Assembly: GCA_002361235.1 (NCBI GenBank)
Contig: DESI01000086.1
Location: 1-43,122 of the forward strand
Source of the DNA: Porphyromonadaceae bacterium UBA3318
GTDB taxonomy: Bacteria; Bacteroidota; Bacteroidia; Bacteroidales; Muribaculaceae
DNA length: 43,122 nucleotides
Reading direction: 5' to 3'
The translations under genes and the position numbers were made by a program. Of this stretch, positions 16,015-25,395 are shown one piece after another. Below the pieces are notes generated by a model. It was not told the DNA's origin, did not search any database, and was given only the letters and a program-made list of their open reading frames with translations. The first letter of the stretch is position 1. Every line of letters starts with the position of its first letter.

Positions 16015-19000
16015 ATGACCGTGACCTATCATCGTAACCTGACGTTTCAGACATTGCGTCTCGCACTGTGCGCAGCGATAATGATAATTGTGTGCGCATC
16101 GGCGCGTGCGCAGGAGCCAAGACTGTATACTTCGGACGAGACTCTGTCGTCCGGACTGGTGAACCGTATAGTCCAGGACTCGCGCGGATATATATGGATA
16201 GCCACCGAGAACGGTCTGAACCGGTATGACGGCACACGCTTCAAGACATATTATGTGGACGGCGATGGTGGCGGCAATTCGTTGCTTTCCAATTATGTCC
16301 GTACCGTTTACGAGACGTCGGACGGTCATGTGCTGGTGGGATGCGTGAACGGCCTGATGGAATATGACCGCCGGAGCGACACCTTCAAGGCGATACCGAT
16401 GAAATCCAAGGGGAAGAAGGTCAGACCGCATGTGTACGACATTCGCGAGCTTTCGTCGGGCGAGGTGTGGGTGGCCACCGCCGGAGCGGGCCTGTTCAGA
16501 TACGACAGGGCCGGCAATGAAGCCCGCAGCATCGACAAGGTCAACGCATTGGTGGGTTCGGAGTTCGTGTCGTGCATATACGAGGATTCGTCGCATGTGC
16601 TGTGGATAGGTACTGAAAAAAACGGTGTGTGCCGATACTATACGAGCAGCGGCAAGGCCCGGTGCTTCCGTATGCCCGAGCTGTCGGGCAATATAGTGCA
16701 GTCGATGGTGGAGGATAACGACGGACGGCTGTATGTGGCCACATACGACGGCGGGATAAACGTGTACGACCGCCGCGAGGAGCGTTTCACGCCGGTGCCG
16801 GTGTCGGACGGGACTGCAGTACGGCGTGTGTCGGCGCTGGCGCGCGTCGGGAACAGGATATTGGCCGGCACGGACGGTGACGGCGTCCGGATTCTGGAGG
16901 ACGGCAGGCTGGTGTCGCGCCTCCCTGTTCCTTCGGCTCCCGAGGGAGGCAGGAAATTGAAGGTGCAGCAGATTCTCGACGACCGCGACGGCAATCTGTG
17001 GCTCGGCGTGTATCAGCAGGGCGTTATATGCCTGCCGCGCAAACGGTACAAGTTCGATTATTACGGCAAGATGCAGCATGAGGACAATCCCATCGGTTCG
17101 GGTTGTGTCATGGCCGTGTTCAAGGACCGCGACAACACGGCGTGGGTGAGCTGTGACAACGAGGGTATATATCACCTGGACCGGGACGGCAGGCGGTTGA
17201 ACCACGACATATTGCCGGGTACGGCCATGTGCATGATGCGCGACCGTGACGGCACCCTGTGGGCCGGAACGTATCCGACGGGAGCGTTCCACATGTCGGG
17301 GCCCGGATCGTGGAACTCGGTGCCCGGACTGGCCGGCCGAAAGATATACAGCATGGCGCAGGCTCCTGACGGCATGATATACATAGGATCGCTCGACAAA
17401 GGACTGGAAATGTACGATCCCTCCACCGGCCGCGTCACCGACTGTCTGGCCTCGGAGCATTGCCGAATGATTCAGGACAACGCGAACGTGCTGAACTGCG
17501 TCAACTCGCTGCTGACGGGCAAGGGAAACATAATGTGGGTGGCTCATTACAACGGTATAAGCTGCTATGACCTGAAGGCCAGGAAATTCCTTCGTCCTGA
17601 CGGCGCGCTTAACCTGGTGCGCGACGCCGTGGGATATTCGCTGATGGAGGACCGGAGCGGGCATGTCTGGATGGGAACGTCGTCCGGATTGTGGCGCTAT
17701 GATCCGCAGACACGGAAAATGCAACGTTACACCACGGCCCACGGTCTGCCCGACAACGTGATATCGGGACTGGCGCAGGACGAGCAGGGACGTGTGTGGA
17801 TCAGCACGTATCACGGCATGGCGCGTCTGGACCCCAAACAGGGGAAAGTGACTGTGTATGATGCAGGCGACGGGCTGCAGGGCAACGAGTTCACGCATGG
17901 AGCGTATTGCCAGGACGAACACGGCAGGATATTCTTCGGCGGTCTGAAGGGTGTGACGTCATTCCATCCCGGCGACATAGAGGATTCGGAATCGAAATAC
18001 GAACCGGTGATAACCGAGGTGGGTGCATATCTGGCGTCGTCGGCCGACAGACCGGGCGAATACCAGGTAGTGTCCGGCGGTCCCGGCCGGGACGGAAAGG
18101 TAAGTCTGGCATCGGACCAGAACACCATACGCATCTTCTTCTCCACGCTGACGTATGACAACCCGTCGAAAATACGGTTCGAGTACCGTGTGACACAGAA
18201 AAGCACCGACTGGGTGACCATGGAGCCGGGACAGAATATGGTGACGTTCTACAACCTGAGCAGCGGTACATACGATTTCGAGATACGGGTGGCCGACAAT
18301 CCCGAGGCCGTGACACACCTGAAGATAGTGATAGCCGCGCCCTGGTATCTGTCGTGGCCCATGAAACTGCTGTACGCGCTGATAGTGTGCGGATTATGCT
18401 GGGTGGCATGGCAGATATACCGCCGGCACAGGCGGGCGCGCAAGGAACTGGCCCGTCAGCAGCGGGCCGAGGAGATGGCCGAAGCCAAACTGCAGCTGTT
18501 CACCGACTTCTCGCACAAGCTGCGCGCCCCGATGACGCTGATTGTGGACCCGATGCGCAAACTGCTGGCCCGATGCACCGACGAGTCTGTAAAACAGACG
18601 TACACGCTGATATACAACAGTTCGCTGCGCGTGATGGAACTGGTGAACGAACTGGTGGACAATCCCCGCTTCGAGACAGAGGAGCCGGAATCGGTGACGG
18701 CGGTGGACTGGGACACCATAGACAACGGACCCGAGGAGAAAGCCATCAGCAGCAGCCGCGTGGTGATAGTGGAAAGCAATGACGAGGTGCGCCGATATAT
18801 GGAGCTTGAACTGAAAAAGCATTACCGCAACGTGACGGCATATTCCAGCGCCGAGGAATCGTTCGGCAACATACTGGCCATGAATCCGCTGCCTGACATA
18901 ATAGTGTCGGGGGTGATGATGAACGAAGGAATGGACGGCGTGGCATTCACGCGCAAACTGAAGCAGAACCCGCAGCTGAACCATATCCCCGTGATATTGC

Positions 19001-19575
19001 TGAGCGCCAAGTCGGAGGCCGGCAGCATCAAGAAGGCAGTGGAGAGCGGCGCCGACAATTTCCTGGTCAAGCCGGTAAGCTCCGAACTCCTGCTGTCCAC
19101 CATCGGCACCGTGCTGGGCAACCGTCACCTGCTGAAAGTGAAGTTCTCCGGCCTGCAGGAACAGGAGGACAAGATAGAGAAGATAGTGCTGAAATCGGCC
19201 GACGACCTGCTGATGAAGCGCGTGATGGAGACGGTGAACAAGAATCTCGGCTCGTCCGAGTTTTCGGTCGAGATGCTGGCCGAGTCCGTGGGCATAAGCC
19301 GCGCGCACCTGCACCGCAAGCTGAAGGAACTCACCAACCTGTCGGCGCGCGACTTCATACGCAGCATACGCATGAAGCAGGCCGCGCGCCTGCTGTCGGA
19401 AAACAATCTGACCATAGCCGAAGTGGCGTATGCCACTGGATTCTCGAATGCCTCGCATTTCTCGACGGTATTCAAGGATTATTTCGGCAAGACACCAACG
19501 CAATACGTCAAAGGTGCGTCGCAAGAGATACTGCATGCGGAAAAGGTGGAGGAACGGCAGACGGAAAAGGCATAG
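16015..19575 (+). CDS. HTCS-type xylan-locus regulator with degenerate kinase and receiver
   Basis: This 1186-residue hybrid two-component-like protein is placed to control the divergent xylan operon. Order: signal peptide/anchor (about 1-32), regulator-propeller repeats (about 35-690), Y_Y_Y domain (about 702-765), transmembrane helix (about 781-802), dimerisation/phosphoacceptor helices (about 815-886), receiver-like domain (about 915-1035) and AraC-type HTH (about 1080-1175). The phosphoacceptor His is present (H834, SHKLRAP), but the usual SHEFRTP is altered at three positions. Only about 30 residues separate this from the receiver, so the HATPase_c domain is absent. In the receiver, S921 replaces a metal-binding Asp and G966 (IVSGVMM) replaces the phosphoacceptor Asp. 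The HTH looks intact. Normal HTCS proteins are about 1300-1400 residues. It cannot autophosphorylate by the standard route; signalling by conformational change is inference. Confidence 0.93.
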   Translation: MTVTYHRNLTFQTLRLALCAAIMIIVCASARAQEPRLYTSDETLSSGLVNRIVQDSRGYIWIATENGLNRYDGTRFKTYYVDGDGGGNSLLSNYVRTVYETSDGHVLVGCVNGLMEYDRRSDTFKAIPMKSKGKKVRPHVYDIRELSSGEVWVATAGAGLFRYDRAGNEARSIDKVNALVGSEFVSCIYEDSSHVLWIGTEKNGVCRYYTSSGKARCFRMPELSGNIVQSMVEDNDGRLYVATYDGGINVYDRREERFTPVPVSDGTAVRRVSALARVGNRILAGTDGDGVRILEDGRLVSRLPVPSAPEGGRKLKVQQILDDRDGNLWLGVYQQGVICLPRKRYKFDYYGKMQHEDNPIGSGCVMAVFKDRDNTAWVSCDNEGIYHLDRDGRRLNHDILPGTAMCMMRDRDGTLWAGTYPTGAFHMSGPGSWNSVPGLAGRKIYSMAQAPDGMIYIGSLDKGLEMYDPSTGRVTDCLASEHCRMIQDNANVLNCVNSLLTGKGNIMWVAHYNGISCYDLKARKFLRPDGALNLVRDAVGYSLMEDRSGHVWMGTSSGLWRYDPQTRKMQRYTTAHGLPDNVISGLAQDEQGRVWISTYHGMARLDPKQGKVTVYDAGDGLQGNEFTHGAYCQDEHGRIFFGGLKGVTSFHPGDIEDSESKYEPVITEVGAYLASSADRPGEYQVVSGGPGRDGKVSLASDQNTIRIFFSTLTYDNPSKIRFEYRVTQKSTDWVTMEPGQNMVTFYNLSSGTYDFEIRVADNPEAVTHLKIVIAAPWYLSWPMKLLYALIVCGLCWVAWQIYRRHRRARKELARQQRAEEMAEAKLQLFTDFSHKLRAPMTLIVDPMRKLLARCTDESVKQTYTLIYNSSLRVMELVNELVDNPRFETEEPESVTAVDWDTIDNGPEEKAISSSRVVIVESNDEVRRYMELELKKHYRNVTAYSSAEESFGNILAMNPLPDIIVSGVMMNEGMDGVAFTRKLKQNPQLNHIPVILLSAKSEAGSIKKAVESGADNFLVKPVSSELLLSTIGTVLGNRHLLKVKFSGLQEQEDKIEKIVLKSADDLLMKRVMETVNKNLGSSEFSVEMLAESVGISRAHLHRKLKELTNLSARDFIRSIRMKQAARLLSENNLTIAEVAYATGFSNASHFSTVFKDYFGKTPTQYVKGASQEILHAEKVEERQTEKA

Positions 19576-19592
19576 TCAAAGGTCAGCGGAAG

Positions 19593-19624
19593 TTTGCTTA
19601 TTTATCCGATTCTTGCTAAATTTG
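19593..19624 (+). promoter_or_regulatory. Promoter of rpoN
   Basis: TTTG at 19593-19596, 20 nt, then TAAATTTG at 19617-19624: a full consensus match. The predicted transcript start is only about 3-6 nt before the ATG at 19633, so this messenger would be nearly leaderless. Confidence 0.7.
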
Positions 19625-19632
19625 CAGTTGAT

Positions 19633-21009
19633 ATGTCTAACGGGCAGCGATTGGAAATAGAGCAGCGGACAGTGCAGCGGCTGTCGCAGCAGCAGGTGCG
19701 CTATGTGCGCCTGCTGGAGCTGAACGCGCCGGAATTCGACGAGGCCGTGGAACGCGAGATGGAGGACAATCCCGCGCTGGCCGACGCCGAGGAGGAACAG
19801 CCTCTGGAGATACAGCAGCTGAACGGGTGGATGCCGCGTACGCGCAGCGACGAGGCCGAGGACTATTCCAACATCACCCCCGACTCGTCGATGTCGCTGT
19901 ACGACCATCTGAACGATCAGCTGGCCGAGCGCGACCTGCCCGACAACGTGGACAAGGCCGCCCGGTTCATCATAGGCAGCCTGGACAGCAACGGATATCT
20001 GACACGCACGATACGCGACATAGTCGACGACATGGCGTTCGGACCGGGCATATACATCACCGAACGGGAAGCCGGGGAGGCGCTGCGTGTGGTGCAGAGC
20101 CTGGAACCGGCGGGCATAGGCGCGGCCGACCTGCAGCAGACCCTGGAGATACAGTTGGAGGCGATGCGCACGTCGCAGGTGCGCGATGACGCCCTGCGCA
20201 TAGTGCGCGAGGCATTCGAGGCATTCACGCTGAAGCACAGGAACCGTATCGTGTCGCAGCTCGGAATCCCTGAGCCGCGGGTGGCCGATGCCCTCGACCT
20301 GATTCTGTCGCTCAATCCCAAACCGGGGGCCTCCGTAGGCTCCGACCCTGTGGACCAGGCCAATGTGGTGATTCCCGATTTCATAATAAGCGATGAGGAC
20401 GGCCAGCTGACCGTGACGCTGAACAACCGCATCCCCGAACTGAGGGTGGAGCGCAGTTTCGAGCAGGCCATGGCCGAGCTGGAGAAGCTGCCGCGCGGCA
20501 AACGCAAGAAGGGTAGCGAGTTCATAGTGTCGCGATACAACGACGCGCGCGATTTCATACGCATCGTGGCCCAGCGTCAGAAGTCGATGATGACCGTGAT
20601 GTCCGCCATACTCAAAGTGCAGGAGGAGTATTTCCGCACGCAGGACGTGTACAAGCTGAAGCCGATGATGCTCAAGACACTGGCCGAGATAACCGGTCTT
20701 GATTTCTCGACTATTTCGCGAGCCACCAACAATAAGTTCGTGCAGACTCCGTGGGGAATATACCCGTTGCGGTTCTTCTTCTCTGACACCAAGGGAGACA
20801 CAGCCGAAGGCGAGGACGCCGCCACCAACCGCAAGATTGAAGCCTCCATCAAGGCTCTGATAGACAAGGAGGATAAGCGAAAACCTCTGTCCGACCGACG
20901 CATCGCCGACATGTTGGCCGCATCCGGACTGGACATATCGCGACGAACGGTGGCCAAATACCGCGACCGGGTGCGCATCCCTGTGGCCAGACTGCGCAAG
21001 GAACTGTGA
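19633..21009 (+). CDS. rpoN: RNA polymerase sigma-54 factor RpoN
   Basis: This is the alternative sigma factor that directs RNA polymerase to -24/-12 promoters and needs an AAA+ activator to open them. The 458-residue product has the Gln/Leu-rich activator-interaction region I (RTVQRLSQQQVRYVRLLEL), a short acidic region II, a core-binding domain and, at the C-terminus, the RpoN box ISRRTVAKYRDRVRIP. I chose the ATG at 19633 because region I begins directly after it and a consensus promoter ends at 19624; an ATG at 19594 in the same frame would lie inside the promoter. It is followed after 37 nt by two genes on the same strand. No sigma-54 activator is encoded in the window. Confidence 0.95.
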   Translation: MSNGQRLEIEQRTVQRLSQQQVRYVRLLELNAPEFDEAVEREMEDNPALADAEEEQPLEIQQLNGWMPRTRSDEAEDYSNITPDSSMSLYDHLNDQLAERDLPDNVDKAARFIIGSLDSNGYLTRTIRDIVDDMAFGPGIYITEREAGEALRVVQSLEPAGIGAADLQQTLEIQLEAMRTSQVRDDALRIVREAFEAFTLKHRNRIVSQLGIPEPRVADALDLILSLNPKPGASVGSDPVDQANVVIPDFIISDEDGQLTVTLNNRIPELRVERSFEQAMAELEKLPRGKRKKGSEFIVSRYNDARDFIRIVAQRQKSMMTVMSAILKVQEEYFRTQDVYKLKPMMLKTLAEITGLDFSTISRATNNKFVQTPWGIYPLRFFFSDTKGDTAEGEDAATNRKIEASIKALIDKEDKRKPLSDRRIADMLAASGLDISRRTVAKYRDRVRIPVARLRKEL

Positions 21010-21046
21010 CGGCGGACAATGATTAAGAATAAGATTATATACGACT

Positions 21047-22363
21047 ATGATAAAGATCAACAGGATAATAGCAGGAATGCTGACACTGGCGGCCATGATG
21101 GGAAGCGCCGTGGAGTGTAAGGCAGTGAGCGACCGGGAGATGGAGGAGGCACGCACCATCGCGGCCAAGGCATATCTGAGATATGCCAACAACGGCAGCG
21201 GATACCTGGACGAAGTGAACGCCAGGAGCATATCCGAGCTTCAGAAATCGCTTAAAGCCAAGGAAAAGGAGAACATCAAGGCATTCTTGGCCATACCCGT
21301 ACCCAAGGACTATGCCACATGGGACAAGACCCGGCTGGTGGAATACTGGGGCTCGACAGCCTTCAAGGCCGCCGGCCTGATAGAAGAAGGTAAGGGCGCC
21401 CGTCCACGTGTGCGCAAGCAGATCATGGCCATGAGCGTGAGCGCGCCTTCGGCAGCCGCGGCCGCCGAAGCACCGGCCGAGGCTGCGCCCGCACCGGCCG
21501 AGGCCGCGCCGGCGGAGGCGTCCGTAGCCGAACAATCAGCCGAGGCTGCTGCGACTGATCCCGCCGCACAGCAGGCCGACATCCTGGCCGACCAGAAAGC
21601 CATAGAGGACGATGCCAAAAACGCCGCTCCCGAATCGCAGAATTCGGGAAGCAACGCCACATGGATATATGTGGTGATACTCTGCGTGCTGATCGGCGTG
21701 GTGGTATGGCTCGTGACATTCGCCGCCAAGGTGATGAACCGTCAGCCGGACGCCGCCGGCAAGAACGATGACGAAGCTGAGGAAGTGCGCGCCAAGGCCC
21801 GTCAGGCTATAGCGTCGTACAAGGAAAAACTCGCCGCCCACGAGGATGTGGAGCGCGAGCTTAAGGCGCGTGAACAGGAGCACGTGCGCCGCGAGCAGCA
21901 GCTGCTGGCCCGCATAGCCGACCTGGAGGAGAAACTGCGCAAGGCCGAGACACGTTCTTATCGCGAGGCTGCACCCGCCCCCGCGCCTGTTCAGCCTGCC
22001 CCGGCGCCTGTTCGGCCCAAGCCTGCACCCGAGCAGGAAGAGATACTGCACGTCATATACCTGGGACGTGCCAACAGCCGAGGCATATTCGTACGCGCCG
22101 ACCGCCGGTTGTCGCCGGGCAATACCATCTATCGTCTTGACACCGAGGACGGTCTGGTTGGAACGTTCCATGTCGTCGATAATCCCGCGGTGACGGCCAT
22201 CGCCCTGGAACATCCGCTGGAGATGCTGTCGGGAGGTTGCTCGGCAATCGACATCGAGGACACCGTAGGTGCCACGTCAATCGTGACCGAGAGCAGCGGT
22301 ACGGCCATTTTCGAGAACGGCTACTGGAAGGTGCTGCGCAAGTCGTCGATACGTTACGAGTAA
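21047..22363 (+). CDS. Membrane protein of unknown function, coiled-coil and Pro/Ala-rich
   Basis: I do not recognise a named family. The 438-residue protein has an N-terminal signal peptide (about 1-25) and a helical extracytoplasmic region. An Ala/Pro/Glu-rich linker runs at about 128-180. A single transmembrane helix follows at about 204-227 (WIYVVILCVLIGVVVWLVTF). Next come a charged coiled coil (about 240-305) and a second Pro-rich linker. The C-terminal cytoplasmic domain of about 110 residues (from EILHVIYLGRANSRGIFVRA) looks beta-rich. The gene lies between rpoN and a DUF6377 gene with short gaps (37 and 18 nt), suggesting one transcript. The layout resembles a scaffold or signal-transmitting protein across the inner membrane; that is inference from topology only. 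Confidence 0.8.
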   Translation: MIKINRIIAGMLTLAAMMGSAVECKAVSDREMEEARTIAAKAYLRYANNGSGYLDEVNARSISELQKSLKAKEKENIKAFLAIPVPKDYATWDKTRLVEYWGSTAFKAAGLIEEGKGARPRVRKQIMAMSVSAPSAAAAAEAPAEAAPAPAEAAPAEASVAEQSAEAAATDPAAQQADILADQKAIEDDAKNAAPESQNSGSNATWIYVVILCVLIGVVVWLVTFAAKVMNRQPDAAGKNDDEAEEVRAKARQAIASYKEKLAAHEDVERELKAREQEHVRREQQLLARIADLEEKLRKAETRSYREAAPAPAPVQPAPAPVRPKPAPEQEEILHVIYLGRANSRGIFVRADRRLSPGNTIYRLDTEDGLVGTFHVVDNPAVTAIALEHPLEMLSGGCSAIDIEDTVGATSIVTESSGTAIFENGYWKVLRKSSIRYE

Positions 22364-22381
22364 AGAAGGAAAGGATTTGTT

Positions 22382-23920
22382 ATGCGGTTTCGAGGCATGA
22401 TATGTATGGCGTTGCTGTCGCTGACGGCGTGCGGCCATGACCCGGAACCGATGCTTACGGCCCTTGACAAGGCTGTGGAGAATCATGCCGCAAACATCAG
22501 GCGGTATGGCGAGGAATTGCGGCGTGAGGGCATCATGGCCAAGCAGTCCTCGTTAAGCGCCGACCGGCGCATGTCCATGTATCGAGACCTAAGACTGAAG
22601 TACCAGACCTTCGACATGGACTCAGCCATATACTATGGCCGGAAGGAATATGAGCTTGCCCAATCACGCAACAATACAAGCGAAATGGCGAGCAAGGCCA
22701 TGAGCCTGTCCCGGCTGTACGTGTCGCGTGGGGAACTGCAGGAGGCCATGACGCTGATAATGCGCCATGTCAATGACACGGTTATTCCCGAAGTGCGCGA
22801 CGGGTACTACCGTGCCCTTGCCGACGTGTACGTGGGTCAGGGCGTAATTCCTGTGGATGTGTACGGCAAGATGATGGAATATATGAATCCGTCCGACGAG
22901 GGAAGATGGTTCTATGAACTGAGGCTGTACGAGGGAACCGGTCAGTACGGGCGTGCCGACTCAGTGATACGCAGCGTGAAACATCCGGATAATACCCCGG
23001 TGCGGGACAAGGCCATATACAGTTATCTTGAAGCAGAGCTGAAACTGTTGCGCGGAGATACGGTTGGAGCCGTCGGGCCGTTGATAATGAGTTCGTTGTA
23101 CGACCTTCAGGTGCCGGTGCGCGATTACCAGTCGTTGTATCGCCTGTCGGAACTGCTGTTGAAACGCGGGGATGTGGAACGTGCGTACCGATACATCAAA
23201 CTTGCGATGGCCGATGCCGGCGCATCAAAAGTAATTGAAAATCAGGCGCGTGTCAATGCGTTGTTGCCTTCCGTGCTCGCGGCATACGAGCAACAGGTGA
23301 CTCGCGAACAGCGAAACGAACGGATTACGACTGCGGGTATAACAGTGATGCTGCTTGTTCTGCTTGTGGTCCTTGCATTCGTGGCCAGACAGCGCAATCA
23401 GTTGCGACGCGTGTCGCAAAACGAAAGGCAGCTGATCAGTCAGCTTAAGTCGTACAATTCAGAACTATCTGAACTTAACGCACGCCTCAAGGACAGTAAC
23501 AAGGTGCGTGACACATACCTGCTGCAGTATCTGAGGCTGTCGTCGGAGTTTGTGCGCGACATCGAGAAACTGAAGATGGGCGTATCGTCGGCATTCCACA
23601 AGAAAGGAATGGACGGCGTCAACAAATTCCTGGCCGAGATAGACGATAAAAAGGAAACGAAGCGCTTCCTGAGCAATTTCGATTCCACTTTCTTAGGACT
23701 GTATCCCGATTTCGTAGAGGAAGTGAACCGGGACCTGAAGCCCGAGTGCCGGCTGTCGTTGAGCCGTGACGGCTCGATGGGCACCGACCTGCGGGTGATG
23801 GCGCTGATCAGGCTCGGCATCGTGTCGAGCGACCAGATAGCCGAGTTCCTGCACAAATCCCTCTCCACCATCTACAATTGCCGCGTCCGCCTCAAGAACG
23901 CCCGTATCGACCATCAATAA
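22382..23920 (+). CDS. DUF6377 lipoprotein with TPRs and C-terminal HTH
   Basis: This is a 512-residue regulator-like protein. The N-terminus has a lipoprotein-type signal (LLSLTACG). Residues about 30-305 are TPR-like helices, followed by one transmembrane helix at about 318-340 and a coiled coil. The C-terminal domain (about 380-512) is the part that defines DUF6377. Its end (IRLGIVSSDQIAEFLHKSLS, then TIYNCRVRLKN) reads like a LuxR-type helix-turn-helix, so the protein may bind DNA from the membrane. Known DUF6377 proteins have this order; targets are not established. It is the last gene of the rpoN group and is followed by a terminator hairpin. Confidence 0.85.
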   Translation: MRFRGMICMALLSLTACGHDPEPMLTALDKAVENHAANIRRYGEELRREGIMAKQSSLSADRRMSMYRDLRLKYQTFDMDSAIYYGRKEYELAQSRNNTSEMASKAMSLSRLYVSRGELQEAMTLIMRHVNDTVIPEVRDGYYRALADVYVGQGVIPVDVYGKMMEYMNPSDEGRWFYELRLYEGTGQYGRADSVIRSVKHPDNTPVRDKAIYSYLEAELKLLRGDTVGAVGPLIMSSLYDLQVPVRDYQSLYRLSELLLKRGDVERAYRYIKLAMADAGASKVIENQARVNALLPSVLAAYEQQVTREQRNERITTAGITVMLLVLLVVLAFVARQRNQLRRVSQNERQLISQLKSYNSELSELNARLKDSNKVRDTYLLQYLRLSSEFVRDIEKLKMGVSSAFHKKGMDGVNKFLAEIDDKKETKRFLSNFDSTFLGLYPDFVEEVNRDLKPECRLSLSRDGSMGTDLRVMALIRLGIVSSDQIAEFLHKSLSTIYNCRVRLKNARIDHQ

Positions 23921-23922
23921 AA

Positions 23923-23951
23923 AAAGTCGGAACCGCAGAGGGTCCGACTTT
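23923..23951. terminator. Bidirectional intrinsic terminator between convergent genes
   Basis: A 9-bp stem (aaagtcgga with tccgacttt) has an 11-nt loop, A-rich before and T-rich after. It lies 3 nt past the DUF6377 stop and 61 nt from the end of the convergent DUF4595 gene. Confidence 0.8.
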
Positions 23952-24012
23952 ATTGTTATTGGATAACGCGTGTTATTTGTCAGTCTTGCTGTAATTTAAT
24001 TACCTTGCGGTA

Positions 24013-24959
24013 TTATTTGTGAGCCTTGCGGTGACGCATGAACAGACTCTTTTTAGCCTTTGCGGGCAGCGACTGGTCGAATGCCGCGCGAGTGCCTACT
24101 TCGTCATAATAGTAGTTGTACGTACTGCCGTTAACATTCTCGCTGCTGATGAGTCCCAGGCTGTTGGTGGAGAAGCTGAGGGAATAGCTGTGAGAATAGT
24201 CGTCCTCGTTTTCTTCGATGGTCGTGGGGAAGTTGGCTGTGCCGACACCGAACATGCCTACATGGCCCAGCTGGCTGAAGTCCCATTCAATGACATAATA
24301 GAGAATTCCCTGGCTCCACTGGTTGTAGGCGTTTTCCTCATTGTCGTAGGAAATGTCGTAAGACTCTACGCCGGTCTCGCGTTCGCTGTCATCATTATCT
24401 TCCCATGAATTCTCAATCCGTACAAGATTGCCGTTCTGCCATGTAAAGCTTAGACGGATTTGCCGTAGAAAGAGAATTTCTCGCCCTCGTCCACACCGGT
24501 TTCCTTAGACTCGAAAGTGGCCTTGGTGAGATGTCCGGATTTGTCGTACGAGAACTTAGCCTCGCCGTTGCCTTTGTATGATCCATACTCGTCTTTGTAA
24601 TCCCACGACTGAGATAATTCCGTGATGTAACCGTTGCCGTTGGTCTTGAATTTCAGGGGATTCTCATACATGGCGTCATCGCCGTCTGTCATGGAGATTT
24701 CTCCTTTGTCCCAGTTGATCGACAGGTTGCCGTAGTCGTCGTAGGAGCTGCCGAGATAGTCCACACCGTTGCAGCGTCCCTTGCTGTCGTAGTTGAACTC
24801 GTAGTTGCCGACGCGGGTCAGGCGCATCCCTGTCTCGGTTTCGATTTCGTTCGGAGGTGTTACGTCTCCGTCGTCATCACCGCCGCACGATACAAGCGGC
24901 ATAACGGACATGGCCACACATGCCAGACCGATCATTCTGAATGATTTCTTCATACTCAT
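24013..24959 (-). pseudogene. DUF4595 lipoprotein gene, frameshifted
   Basis: The gene starts at 24959 (or 24953) with a lipoprotein signal (LVSCGGDDDGD) and reads 169 codons of a DUF4595-like repeat-rich domain to a TAA at 24450-24452. Beginning about 5 nt later, in the frame that a one-base deletion would produce, the protein continues without a stop: SFTWQNGNLVRIENSW, then DISYDNEENAYNQWSQGI, to the end SLFMRHRKAHK at 24013. The joined product would be about 315 residues. No homopolymer run lies at the break (around 24450-24456), so slippage is not an obvious cause. It could be a real inactivating deletion or an assembly error. The promoter (25092-25123) is intact. Confidence 0.75.
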
Positions 24960-25091
24960 CGTTTATTTAAGAGTTTGTGTTGTAAATTCTTAATATGTTG
25001 TGTCGTAAATACATGGATATTGAATCAGCAGGATGGGTCGGAATAAGATGTGCTTAATCTGAGAGTAACAGCGCTCAATTCAAAATCGGAA

Positions 25092-25123
25092 CAAAATTAG
25101 TACTTTTTTCAAATTCCTGCAAA
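25092..25123 (-). promoter_or_regulatory. Promoter of the DUF4595 gene
   Basis: On the minus strand TTTG (25120-25123) and TAATTTTG (25092-25099) are separated by 20 nt, a full consensus match. The leader to the ATG would be about 125-130 nt. Confidence 0.7.
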
Positions 25124-25395
25124 AGTTTGGAACCGATTTTTCGGGAGTATGCAAAGATGATATGCCCGGAGCAGCGTGTCAGGGGGAGACTATGCGGCTT
25201 GTAAAGTGCGGTGAATCACGTTTGCCTGCAGAGGCGGAAGATGATTGGAAAGGCATAAATCAGTGTCTGACAAGGTGGAATTATACTACTAATATTATAA
25301 ACACAAAATTACATAAAAAACAATATAACAGTAAGATAAATATTTAATTACACTACTATATTACTCCCTTGAGCTTCACGAGGGGCTTGATGGTG

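Noticed and set aside
15961..17922. 653-codon minus-strand frame opposite the HTCS gene
   Set aside because: Its composition is that of an antisense shadow, and the plus strand has a continuous multi-domain regulator.
25162..25347. 61-codon plus-strand frame
   Set aside because: Its AT-rich second half (IINTKLHKKQYN-like) and lack of any family or promoter context suggest non-coding sequence.
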